A stretch of 64,000 bases of DNA, taken from NCBI RefSeq assembly GCF_040939455.1, contig NC_134117.1, positions 61,278,501 through 61,342,500 of the forward strand, in the 5' to 3' direction. Source of the DNA: Microcebus murinus. Lineage: Eukaryota; Chordata; Mammalia; Primates; Cheirogaleidae. The notes under the pieces were generated by a model. That model was given only the letters and a program-made list of their open reading frames with translations. It was not told where the DNA came from and searched no databases. A program made the translations under genes and the position numbers. Of this stretch, positions 40,870 through 53,400 are shown piece by piece (position 1 is the first letter of the stretch; each line of letters begins with the position of its first letter).

Positions 40870-41060
40870 TCTGCCCTGCAAACAGAGCACTTGACTGGAA
40901 CAGAGTCATGTGGACCTGGGTTTGAACCCCTGGCTCTTCCCTTATTAGCTGTGACTTTGAGCACAGCTTGAGCATCAGTACACAGCTGATACTTGTGGAG
41001 GTGTGGAGATCCAAGGAGAGCCTAAAAGGAAAAGGGCCTGCAGAGGGTTGAGCACCAAAC
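40870..41060 (+). repeat. MIR SINE fragment
   Basis: Forward MIR signature: tggacctgggtttgaacccc, ggctcttcccttattagctg. Confidence 0.65.
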
Positions 41061-42291
41061 AGGTGCTCAGAATGTGATGTCCCGTCTTCCCCTTTCTATC
41101 ATGCTTAAATGGCTTTTCAATGGCATATCTCCCTCTCAGGATTGAATTCTCCTAGTGTTTTTGAGTCATCCTTCTTATGGTAATCCCTCCACCTGTGTGT
41201 GTCTCTGGTCATTTCAATGTTCCCTTAACTATGATTGAAAGAACTTAATGTCAACTACCTTCCCCCTTCTAAATGGATTGACACTGTCACTTGTGTTCAT
41301 GAGGCCAGATTAGTAAGAATGAATGATGGATCTATTAATATTAACACAATTGGTTTTAAAGTTGTGAACATTTGTACTTAGATGGACCTGGAAATAGCTT
41401 GCAGTGAGAGAGGTGTGGGGACCAGGATGGTAGAGTGTGTCCTCCAGATGGTGACTGAAGGAGGAAAGGGGGTGGCCAAAGCCCTCTCAGAGAAAATAGG
41501 TTCATAAGAGGTGAATGAATATGATATAAATATGGAACAGAAGTTCTTTGTAGACCTAGGTAAGCTGTTCCAGGCAGAAATAAGGTCATGTCGGGATTGG
41601 GAAGCTGTTCAAGGCAAAGCTCAGTGTCTTTGAAGACAACTCTGTATTCTGGAGCCAAAGAGAACGCTGTTATTTCTTCATGACAGAACACTTTGGCAGG
41701 GGCTCTCATCTGTCCTGGAAATGGAGGCCAGGGAAAACTAAGAAGCACACTGAAGGTATTTGTAAAGTATGGGTGTATATGCTCCCCTGGGTATGCTCAC
41801 TCCTACAAGCTGTGCTCATGCTTCTCTGCCTGAGTGCCATGATTTCCACGTGTCCACAGCAGGGTAAAGTGGAGCAGCTGTGGCATGCAAATGCTGCCTT
41901 GCAGAGACACGGGAGCAGAATGCTGCAAAGGTCCTCACAGATACCCTCCCTGACCCCAGAGGCGGACGTCTTCAAGAGCACATCTGCAAGCCTTTCACAG
42001 ATGCATTAGAGTGGGATCCAAGCAGCGGTAGATTGGTAGTGGAGTTTTGGTTTGGGGGCTCTCCTAGGCTGCGTCCTGCTGTAGCCACTTACTGCCCCTG
42101 GATGCGTTGCATGATTCTAGCGTAGCTTCACATGGCCATGCAAAGGATGGAGAGGACATGGTCTCTGCTTGAAAGGAAATGTACAACCAAGAAGCAACTG
42201 GGTAACAAGTATGAAGACTGCTCTTGATTTCAATCCCCTTCTTCCTGGCTCATGAGAGAGCTATTATAGTATTTATTTATGTTTTTCCCAG
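41061..42291. other. Intergenic sequence, nothing assigned
   Basis: No splice-flanked coding exon seen. Frames up to 130 aa lack known motifs. A few L2-like phrases occur but are too worn to place. Confidence 0.35.
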
Positions 42292-42434
42292 GACCCAAGA
42301 ACCCAGAAGGTTCATGGCATTCATGTTGAATTTCCCTTCGTGCCCTATTCCGTCCAGAAAGAACTCCTGGCAGAGCTGCTATTCCAGGCTTTGGAGGTGG
42401 CCAAATGGAGATATTTGAGAGTCCAGTGGGCACT
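42292..42434 (+). pseudogene. DDX11/FANCJ-type helicase exon remnant, frameshifted
   Basis: After acceptor gtttttcccag the frame encodes TQKVHGIHVEFPFVPYSVQK and then ELLAELLFQALEVAK. This matches the N-terminus of the iron-sulfur DEAH helicase DDX11 ([39 protein letters not shown]). Immediately after AK one base is missing. The following IFESPVGT, the start of the Walker A region, is present only in another frame (bases atatttgagagtcc). No further helicase exons were found nearby. It is probably a fragment of a duplicated DDX11 gene, a family known for subtelomeric pseudogene copies in primates. The other helicases of the family (RTEL1, BRIP1) fit less well. Confidence 0.7.
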
Positions 42435-43780
42435 ATGTGTGTGAATAGTGAGGTAGCGTGATTACAGCAACTGAGAGGTGGTCTTGCTCCCTGTGATTGG
42501 TTGCCTTTACAGAGATTTTCATGTTAGAAGTTAGGCAAAGTAGCCTGTGAGTTTATCTTTCTTTGTAGTAGTCACTTTGTCTATGAAAGTGTTAAACACA
42601 GCTGGAGGGTGTGAGGTCAGTTAGACTCCAGGCAAATGAGGATGTGAATGGCTGTGGACACCATGCCCCACAGCACTGAATGTTTCCAGATTTCTCTGGG
42701 CACAGAAGTGCTTTGATGTTGAGAAACACAAAAATAACTGGCTTCTTCACAGATTCAACATTCTGTCTTAGTCTCCAGGAAGTAGTTGACTGAGCACTGG
42801 AGGAATGTGATCAAGGGCCCCTGAGTCTTTCCTCCCTGGCTGGGAGTGAGGGAGGCATTTATTCCAGGTTGGCCATGCAGAAGAGGGGGAGGGCTGTGGC
42901 AATGGCCCCCAGTATCTCTCTCAGTTTTATAGCAAGTACTGTGTGCTGGTGAAATGAGTATGTTTCTGTGCGGGATCTCCTAGAGGAGAATGACCTGTGA
43001 GCCACCTCACTGTGTCCCTGTCCTCTAGGGGGATTGGCTAAGTTGGCCCACAGGAGGCTCCTGATATGTGTGTGCTGAGTGAAGGAATGAGAGAATGTGA
43101 CTCATTCTTTTTCTCACTGTTGGGAGCCTGTCAGTCTTTCTGGAGATAACACAGGGATCTCTAGGGACAGGAAAAGTGCCCAGTTGGATACTCTGTTTTT
43201 CCATTTTGTTCTTTCATATGCAGTGAGTGGGAGAGATTAAGGCCCTCCAGTTAACAAAGAGAGCTCCCTGTATGTGGTGTGCATGGTTTTCTTAGGCAGT
43301 ATGCTGTTAGCATTCTCACCTTCCATCTAAACCCAAAGCCAGGTGCCTTCTTCCCATAGCAACTCAGTGAAACATTGTTTTTAGGGTCAGTACTGACTTC
43401 CTGGCTAAGAGACTTGGATATTTCAAGTCCTTACTTAACTGTTTGCTACATTTAATATTGTTGAACATGTCTTCCTTTTTTCTGTTTAAAGTAATTTTAA
43501 AAAGTTAATCAAATATAATACATAAAATTGATGAAATGAGAGAGATTTGACACCTTAAAATAGTGTGTATCAATCCATGACCATGATATAGTCCTGTAAT
43601 CATTTAGGCATTCTTTACTTTTTTCTCCAGGAATGTTGTATGATTTCCAGTGTAGAGATTTTGCACAGCCCTTACTAGATATATTCCTTCGTATTTTTGG
43701 TTTGGGTACTATTATAAATGCTCTTTTCAAAAGTTTATTTTCTGATTGTTTATTGTCAGTATATAGAATGCAATTGATTT
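42435..43780. other. Intergenic sequence, nothing assigned
   Basis: No exon, RNA gene or clear repeat recognised between the helicase remnant and the L1 fragment. Confidence 0.35.
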
Positions 43781-43784
43781 TGGG

Positions 43785-44045
43785 TGGCAGTTTCTTTAAT
43801 TGTGATAAAATATACCTAACAGAAAATTTACCATTTTAACCATTTTAAGGTGTATAGTTCTGTGACATGAAGTACATTCGCACTGTTGTACAACCACTAT
43901 TGATTTTTCATATCAACTGTATTGACATAAAACTTATACGTGTTTAAAATTCACCAATTTCAGGTGTACACTTCAGAGAGTTTGGATACATGTGTCCACA
44001 TCTAGAACATTTCCAGTGCCCCCAAGGGTCACCTATTTCCCTTTA
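43785..44045 (-). mobile_element. Old L1 3'-end fragment
   Basis: Reverse-strand pieces aaaatatacctaacagaaaa and attgacataaaacttatacg are typical of old mammalian L1 3' ends. Confidence 0.65.
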
Positions 44046-44253
44046 CATGTAAAAAAATAGAGGCCCTAAAAGTTAAGCCAATCGCCTAAGGAAATGTTGG
44101 TGGGGAGGTGCAATGTCTTGTCTAGAGGCAAGCTTCCATCTCCTGATTCTTAAGCATTAGTCTTTGCATGTTTTCACCATCCATGATGAAATACCCCGAA
44201 GAAAATCACCACGTCCACCAGAAGAGAAACACCCCCCTCTTTATTCCTTACAG

Positions 44254-44426
44254 AAACATCAGCAGCCATGGGTACCACAGCATCTGTAATGTGCTGCCCA
44301 GCAGCTGTGTGTTCCTTGTGCTCTGGAGAGGAGTACACAGAGGAGGTTCAAAGAAGAATGTTGGAATGGTACATGCACAACATGCCAAAGAGCAGCTTTG
44401 TGGGGTGCCTGCAAAGAGCTGGTGAG
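44254..44426 (+). CDS. MROH-family exon 1 (first coding)
   Basis: Acceptor ttattccttacag, donor gtaagg at 44427. ATG at 44268 follows a short leader, aaacatcagcagcc. Encodes [20 protein letters not shown] through VGCLQRAGE, phase 0. The acceptor means at least one noncoding exon lies upstream. An alternative is that the exon is internal and translation starts earlier. Confidence 0.65.
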
Positions 44427-47400
44427 GTAAGGCTATCTGAGACATCTTTCTGGCTCCAGCCAAAGTGGGACACCTCCATCCACATAGCTGGTTGGGCACC
44501 TACCCAGTCAAACTTCCTGTGAGCAGTGCATGACTTGGTCCAGTTCATTCACAGCTCCATGTCTGATCCCCATGTCCCTCGTGTGACCCATAACTTCTCC
44601 ACTCCCACAACCACTGGTCCAGCTGGAATCCCCTCTCCACACTCACTCCTCTTCTTCCTTTCTCTGCCAGAGATTGTCATTTCTTTATTATTTCCTCCCT
44701 CTAACCTTCCCTCCTTCCTGAGTACCCTCTCTCTCCTAGGTTTATGCAGAGAATATATTAATCACCTTTCAGAAGCTGCAAGCAAAAATCATAAAAAAGG
44801 AGCTGGCAAATACACGATGCCAGATGGTGGCTGACATAACCATCCTGTTCCTCAAGAGAATGGTGAGGAGCCCTTGCCCCTAGGCTGGAGGAAAAGAAAG
44901 AAAGGACCCCGGGTCTGAGCCCAGGAGTTCTCTTTTGGTGGGCGATGACATTTGGACCCAATTGGGACCTGGGAAATAAGCACCTCCAGTTGCTAAACAG
45001 TGCGATCAACCACGTATCCTGCACCCTGAGTGCACCTCAGGAAATGTGACCTCGGCAGAATGGAAGACACAGTAATGGAGGGAAGGGTGAGGCAAGAGAG
45101 ATGAGATGGACAAGGGAAGGATCTGTGCTATTGGCTTCAGCACCTGACTTGATCCTCAGACTGCGTCCACAACTCCCTTGTGGGATACCATAGATGGTCA
45201 CCTCCGTTATTGTGACTCAACTAGTTTTCCCACTCAATTTTCTAAGCTATTTAAATCCATCACCAGTGTGCTAGCCCACCTCTGCACTGAATGTTCATGC
45301 CATCAACCTGTCTATCCATCCACATAGTTTTGCAGTAACTTTCCTGACACTGGGTTAATGTGCCTTCTTATTTTCTTGGATAACTGCTACTTGGGAGGTA
45401 CCCTTCTTCCAGTTTACCTGCCTTCCCTTGGCACAGTTGTCTGGTGACCTAGACCACTGACCTCCCAGGGACTTTCCAAAGTTGCTTCCACCACTTCCAT
45501 CAACCTTCCTGATGATTCACTTGCAGCTACAGGGGACACTCTGTGCTTTGGAACCTCCTTTCCCCACCCTCACCCCAGTACACAAGCCAGAGACATTGCA
45601 GGCTGAGAACTTGTCCCTTCTTGTCTTCTCATCCTCCTGTGTGCACTCAAGGAAGCTCTCGCCCTCCAGCACCATTAAGGTGAATGTTGGATGGGTGGTG
45701 GGTTGAGGTGAGTGAGCTCCTGCCCATTTGAGAGAAGACAATCACTTATTGATGAAATGTGGTTCTCAGAAGCTTGGGGACTTGTCTGGGGATGACCCTG
45801 GGAACAGCTAGTCCTTGTCTTTCTAGAATCCACAGAGAGAAGTGGAGGATGCGTGTACATCAGTCCTCCTGGCTCTGGGGTCGCACAGCATAGAGATGGT
45901 CATCGATATGCTGTTGTATGACATCGAGGAAAACATGATGCCCCCAAGGAGCCTCCTGCTGGCATTGAAGGAACTCAGCCTGCGCCCAGGTCTGGACCCT
46001 GTGCTGGGAGAGTTTGTGTGAGAAGACGATGGGGCAGCAGGAGAGGGGTCACTGTAGGGAGTCTTGATTCTCCTAATTCTTTTAGTGGGACAGCTGGGCA
46101 TTTTAGTGGACACTTGGGCCACCACTTGGGGGTATTGGGGAGGAGGGGGATAATCCAGGCTCCGTGTGGGGCAGATGGGAACTGGGGAGCTATTTGTGGG
46201 GACCAGGAATGGCTCAGAAGAAAGAGTATTAAGGTATGGGAGACTGGAGCTGGAGGAAAGACTGAGGAACAAAGAGGAATGAGAAGGTGGATTAGAAAGC
46301 CCCATTCCCCAGAGGCAGGAGGGGCAAAGGGGGCAGTGAGGAGACATTGCTTAGGGAACACTGGGGGTGTGGATCGGATGAGAGGCTTGGAAGGGTAATT
46401 GAGTAGCAGGAGGAGGTAGAGAATCACCACACAGTCTTCCTCTTCCATGCTGTCCCTGTGGCACCTGGTGACAGCAGTGGTTCTCTTACCCATTCCACTT
46501 CTGTCCCTCAATCCAAAACAAATCAAGTCACGGACAAATGACAGTCCCTGCCCTTTGTTGACCAATTGAGCTGGGGCCAAGGAGAGGCTGGGGAGTCAGC
46601 CGGCCTTCTGGGCCTCAGGTTCCAAAGGACAAGGCACGAGGGTTGGGCTACCAGACAAGCCCACAGAAATGCAAATCAAAACCACAATGAGATTTCACTA
46701 AACTCCAGTGAGAATGGCCTTCATCAAAAAGTCCCCAAACAACAAATGCTGGTGTGGATGTAGAGAGAGAGGAACACTCTTACCCTGCTGGTGGGACTGC
46801 AAACTAGTTCAACCTCTGCGGAAAGCGATATGGAGATACCTCAAAGCGATACAAGTAGATCTACCATTTGATCCAGTAATTCCACTACTGGGCATCTACC
46901 CAAAAGATAAAAAGTCACTTTATGAAAAAGACACCTACACTCGAATGTTTATAGCAGCACAATTCACAATTGCAAAGCTGTGGAAACAACCCAAGTGCCC
47001 ATCAATTCATGAGTGGATTAATAAAATGTGGTATATGTATACCATGGAATACTATTCAGCTTTAAGAAACAATGGTGATATAGCACCTCTTGTATATTCC
47101 TGGATATAGCTGGAACCCATTCTACTGAGTGAAGTATCTCGAGAATGGAAAAACCAGCAGCACATGTACTCACCAGCAAATTGGTATTAACAGATCAACA
47201 TCTAAGTGGACATATAGAAATAATATTTATCGGGTGACAGGGGGGTGGGAGTGGGGAGGAAGTGATGGGTATATACAACCACAACGAGTAAGAGGGGCAA
47301 CGTTTGGGGGATGGACACGCTTGAAGCTCTTACTCGAGGAGGGAAAGGGGCATGGGCAATATACGTAACCTTAACACCTGTACCCCCATAATGTGCTAAA

Positions 47401-50400
47401 AAAATTAATTAATTAATTAAAAAAAAAAAGACAAGCCCAGAGGACACAGCAACAGAGGCAGGAATTGTGTCTCCCGATCTGATCATGCCAAATGCTCTCA
47501 CATCGAGCTCAGACAGCACATGTCTTTGGTTCTTCAAGTGTTCCTGAAAGGGGGCGCGTGTGCAGGTGGTGGCAGCCCCCGGCTTCTGTGTGCTCTGCTC
47601 ACACTAACATGGAGCTTCACCTTCCGCGCTGCTTCCCAGAGGCAGCCAGGTCGGGTCCCCTTTCATAGCTGCAGAAACTGGATTCAGGTCAGCAAAGTAC
47701 CTTGCTCCAGCTTACCCAGACTCTTTGCCGGCAAAGCTAGGGTCAGAAGCCAGGCCTCGTGGCCCCTAATCAGTGAGGCCTCCTACACTACAGCATGGCT
47801 GGAAGGCCCCCCTCGCTAGGATGGGGGTGTCATCTTGCTCTCTCCCTCCCAGACATAGACAGCTACCGGGATGCCACGTGGGCCCGTATCCTGAGCCTGC
47901 TGAGGAATAAGCGCAGGGAGGAGGACATGTTGTTGCTGTGTCAGGGTAAGGGTCGGGGTGTGGGGAAAGCTCTGTGGGGATCAGGGAGGGAGCAAAGAAG
48001 GGCAGGAAAAGATGGGGTCTCTGAATGTGGATCCCAGAAGCCCAGAGAAGGGGCGGGAGGTGGCTGGGAGCAGGCCAGCGTGTCAGCAGATGTTGTGCTC
48101 CGTCACCTGGTTTGTGGCCAGGACCCAACTTGATCGGGATGCGGGGAGTGTCGGCAGCCTCACCCATTCCCTTGCCCCTCTGGGTGGACCAGGTGCCATG
48201 AGGGGAGGATAGCTGGGGAGACGGTGAATGGGCAATGTTGCCAGCACAGGGCCCCAGGGGCCCTCTTGGGCAGGAGGGGGGACTGTGTGCACACGTCTGT
48301 GTGTCTGTTTCCTCCGTGGGGAGGGAAGGGTGATGGCAGCTCCAACTCCCTGCTCCCCTCATAGTGCTCCATGGACTGGCCACGGGTGCCCAGGATCTCC
48401 TGGACGACGCCTCTCTGCAGAAGGAAGTGACAAACAGAACGCCCATGGAAGTGGCCACCAGGGCTGAAGAAACCCTCCAGGTTTTCTTCAATCATCAGCT
48501 CCTGGGAAGCAAAAGCAAGGTGTGAGTGGGAGGTAGCTGGGGTTGGGGGATGGGCTGAAAGGGAGAGGCTGGAGCCAAAGGTGGGGAGGGACTGTGTGTG
48601 TCCACTCGCTTGTGACAGGCTGACTCACCAGGCCCTTGTGGGGGGGGGGGAGAAGGACCCTCTTCAGCCACCTCTTCCTGTTGACCAGAAAAGGGGACAA
48701 TCAGAAAAGACTCCCCTGTCCATTCACTTACTCAGTAATGACAGGATTCTGTCATTTGCCTTTGCCTGGCCCCCTCTGCCTTCCAGGCACTGTGCTAGGC
48801 CCTGGGGATACTAAGAGGAATGACGAGCTGAGGCAAACTCATTGTGTCTCTTTGGACACAGGTGGCAGAGGAAGCTCTGGAGACCATTGGCCACCTCTTC
48901 TGTCTGCTGTCAGTTGAAAATCTTGAGAGTCGTGTTTACTGGTTAACCAAATGGTTCACGACTCTGACTTCCACAGCAGTGAGGCCACTCTACATGTGCA
49001 AGGTGACTGGGGGGTGAGAAGGAAACGTGTCTAGTTGGTGCATCCCGTATTTATTGAGTACTTGGTGCTGCAGAGTTTGTTTGTAAATAAGCTTTCACCG
49101 GAACTCGGCCACGTCCACTCACTCACACACAGTGTGCGTGTCCTCCAAGGCTGCCTCTGACTACCGCAGTGGAGGGGCAGCCGCCACAGAAACCCCATGG
49201 CTGGCAGAGCCTAAAGCATTTCCCATCTGGCCTTTTACACAGAACGTTCGCTGAGCCCTGAGTGAGTGCAGCCCACATTTACTGAGAAGCTGCAAGAAGC
49301 AGGGCTGGGGAGGTGGAGTTGGATCCACCATGGTGCTTGTGTCAGAGCTGCTTTCTACCTATGGGGATGGGGTGACTAGAAGAAGCAGAGAAACCATGAT
49401 CAATTGGGCCTGCAGGGATTTAAGGAAGCTTCTCAGAGGGGGTGACATTTGAATTGTACCTTGAAGAATGAGGCAGACAGCATAGACCAATAATGAATAA
49501 GGAGGTTGAATCAGCACTAAAAAGTCCCCCAGGAAAGAAAAGCCCAGGACCTGATGGCTTCACTGCCGAATTCTACCAAACATTTAAAGAACTAATAAGA
49601 ACACGTGTCAAACTCTTCCCCAAAATTGAACAAAATGGAAGAAACTCCTTGTATGAGGCCGGCATTACCATTATGCGAAAACCAAGCAAGGACACTCTAA
49701 GAGAATGCAATCATAGGCCAATATCCCTGGTGAACATACATGCAGAAATTCTCAACAAAACACAGACAGCCAATTCAGCAGCACATTAAAATCATCGTTC
49801 ACCCTGATCAAAGGGGATGTTCTGTACACACAGATTCATGAATATGACAGAACACATTAAGACAATGAAGGAAAAGGACCATGTGATTATCTTGAGTGAT
49901 GCAGAAAAAGCATTTGACAAAATTTCACATCCTTTCATGATAAAAACTCTCAACAATTAGGTACAGACAGAATGTGCCAGAACACAGTAAAGAGCACACG
50001 TGACAGGCCAAAGCCAACATCACACTCAGTGGGCAGATGGTGAAGGCTTTCTCTCCTTTTGTGTCACAGCCTTATGCACAGTAGCCAAGGCAGGGAATCC
50101 ATCCAAATGAATGGGTGACGGAAACAGGGCACACCCACAGTGGGATACTATTCAGCCTTTCAACAGAAGGACATTCTGTCACTGTGACCACATGGATGAA
50201 ACTGGAGGGCATTACTTTAAGTGACAGAAACCAGGCAGAGAAAGGCAAATAGCATATGATGTTACTTCTGTGTGGAAACTGAAAGAGTTGACGTAGTAAC
50301 ACCGTATTGTGTACATGAAAATTGCGTGTAGGTTTTAAGTGTTCTCAGCACATACAATACTGAGTATGTGAGGTGATGTGTGTTAATTAGCTCAAAGTTC

Positions 50401-53400
50401 AGCCATTCCACAGTGTCTCCATATTTCAAAACACAAAAATGCCTATGGTTGTGGTTTGTCACCTTAGAGAAGCAGGCAGCTCTCCCCCCGGCAGACTGAG
50501 CTGGGAGGGATTGAAAGGAGAGGGAACAGCGAGGGCAGCTCGAGCCTTTGCTTGCAGAGCCCGGTTGCTGGGACAAGCTCTGGGTAGATGGGAAGGGACT
50601 GGCTCCCACAAGTGAGGAAAAGGCCACAGACAAGTCCTTCCTGTGGCTTGGAGATGCACCCACGTGTGGAGCATCCTCACGTATCTGGGCCCCATGCTGT
50701 TGCCAGTTCCTGCAGAGCCTGTGAGGACGCCGCCCAGGACTGGACACAGCATGTTGTATGTCACACACAGGAAGCCCCGAAGACCCCAGGTTGCCTGGGG
50801 CTCTGGAGTAATGGCTTCATCCAGTGCTTCTCAGACTGTTTTAACACTCGGATCCTTGGGGAATCTTCTGAAAGGCACATTCACATGGAATTCTGCATTC
50901 ACTTTTGGGGAGTCACAGACCCTCTGAAACTCATCCCTGGTGCTGGGATTAAGAACTGTTCCTCCAAGCTGCTGAGATTTAGGCGTTAGCAAGAAAGAGG
51001 GATCTAAGAATCCGTCTGCAGGATCTAAGGACTATCTGTAGTCAGGATGTGGGGAGGGCAGCAGATTGCCGCGGGGAAGTAGGGTTAAGGAGTGAGGAGT
51101 GTTCCTGAAGGAAGAAGAGGAAGGTACAAAGGGAGCAGTGTGCCCCAGGAGACCTCTGGGTCAACTTGACCCCCTGGCTTGAGGCCCAGGCTAGTCTGAA
51201 ACAACCTGGCCTGAGTGGCCCTGCCCCCTTTCAAAAGGCCACCGTGTGTGAGGGGGAGTTTCTGGGGTCCCCCTAGGAAGTACCCTCCCGTTAGATAGGA
51301 AAGCTGTCAAAGTTCCGTAACAATAACTGAAAGTAGATTATGGGGAGATGGAAATCCAAGAGCAGTCATGAATCCTCCTGGGGTGACTGGGCGGTGTCCT
51401 AGGGGAGAACAGCCTGAGACACATAGGGCCCTTGCGAGAGCACTCAGCCTTAACTGGGAACCACACCCTCCTGTCCTGTGCCCGGTCCTCTGCAAGGTGC
51501 CTTTAGATACCTCTGGTCCTTCCAGCAGCCCTGAAGGGAGGACAGCGCAGGAAGGCTTTTGGCCCATTCTCCCCTCCCCCAGTGCTTTTTGTGCTGGCGA
51601 GGACCACAGGCGCAGAGGCTCGCCTGGCTGGGAGGCAGGCAGCCTGCCAAGGCTGGCTGTGGAGGCCACTGGCACGTGAGCCCCAAACGGTATTTACCAG
51701 CTGTATTTCTAGAGCCACTCACTCACCTTCCCTGACTGTCCCGTTTCCAGTCAGTCAAGGGGTAACAGAACAGCTGCCCCACAGGGTCAGTGCGGGCTTC
51801 CCACAAGTGACGGCCATGGACGCGCAGTGCGCGGTGTGTTCCCTTTCTGTGCTGCGCAGCACATGGCCACGTGGATTCCTTACAGTTATGGGACGAGCTG
51901 CCTCTGCCCTTGCTGGCTGGCAGCCAGGGGCAGCCCTCCTCTGGTAGAGGCCACCCAAGCTCCTTGTCCTGAGGCAGCCCCCACTTCAAAGCCAGCAATG
52001 CCCTCCTCCCGGGGTCCCTCTCATCCTTTGAGTCTCTCTGACCTGCTTGTCTCTGACCTCTCGACCCAGATGTAAAAGGGCTCCTGGCTTAGGTCCAGCC
52101 CAAGGGGATAATCTTCCTAGTCTAAGGTCAACTGATTTGGGCCCTTAATCACCTCTGCAAAATCCCTTCACAGCACCACCTAGAGGAGCGCCTGCCCGAG
52201 TAACTGACAGAAGGGTGTGTACACCAGGGCCTGCAATTTTGAGGGTGATCTCAGAATTCTACCGACCACAGGAAGATTACACCAATATTAGAGAATTTTT
52301 ATTAGCAGAGACCCAGAACTAAAACCCCCACTTTCTAGTTGTTATTTCAGGCTCTTTCCTATGATATTTCTCAGTCCCAGTTCCCACCACCTCTTAATGG
52401 CTATTCCAAGAAGAATAAGGTGTATTATTTAGCAAAATGGGTGGGAAACACTGAGTTAAGTGAGTTTCTCAGCTGGAGGACTTCTCAGAACTTCTAATGC
52501 GTGGCTTAGTCTGGTCCTCCGAGAAGCAAATCCCAACACGGGACTAATAGTGTGAGAGATTGATTTCTTGAAGAAAATCCGAGGAAAGAAAACAAGGAAG
52601 GAGCCAGAGGAGGGCGGGACAAGCCATCAGACTGTGATGCAGGTCTGATTTTTGATAAGGAGAAGGACAGAGGAAGACAGGAAGGTCCTTCAACCTCCTG
52701 TAGTTCTAAGAGAGTGTCAGCAAGGCCAACAGGCAGTGATCAGACCAAAGTCACCCATCAGAGAAGTCCCAGGTCTTGCTGGACTAGGCCTGCCTCAGTG
52801 GACCTGCCATACTCAGTCATTGGCCAGAGAAAGCCCGTGGGGGTCTGGCCTTGGTTGTAACACAGCGATGGAGTTTGAAGCATGGTAGCTAGAGATGCTG
52901 GTCAATTCTGCCCCTCTGAGTTGGCATCCGAGGGGCACACTTGTCACTGTTGCTGTGCATGCTAATGTGCATTGCTGAATGTTCAAGAGGAAGAATTTTT
53001 TAATGGGAACCCCCATTAGCATCAGGTTTCTAGAAGTCGCAGGAGCAGTCTGTCACTGCACTGCCACATCGAGTGCCCTTCCCTTGGTGTGTGAGGAGGC
53101 GACCTTCCTCACTGGTTTGCTGTGAGTTTTCTCCAGTAGTGACCGACTCTCCCTACTGGCACATTTACTCTCCTATTTCCTCTCCCTCCTGGCACGTGTC
53201 CGTGTGCTGCGTAAGGGTGAAGTCTGTGAGCTTGGAGCAGAGGTTTGCTTTGTGCAGGAAACATACCGCTGGGAGGATGAAAGCTACACCCTGTGCGTGA
53301 ATCTGCAGGTTGGTCAGGTGCCCGGATGCCACCCCGTGTCTTGGCTCGTCCTGGAAATGTTTTGGCTACTCTCTTCCTCCTTCTCTCACCTCCTCTCTCA

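Noticed and set aside
45990..46017. Alternative 3' end for MROH exon 3 using gtgaga at 46018
   Set aside because: It leaves two extra bases and does not join in frame to exon 4, whereas the weaker donor at 45990 does.
46708..47109. 133-aa open frame in MROH intron 3
   Set aside because: It is the C-terminal end of L1 ORF2 within a target-duplicated insertion, not a host gene.
53137..53308. 172-bp open segment between an acceptor-like tctccag and a donor-like gttggt, possible extra MROH exon
   Set aside because: Exon 6 (end 49002) and exon 7 (start 63944) already join in phase and follow the family order of helices; this segment adds a phase conflict and has no family match.
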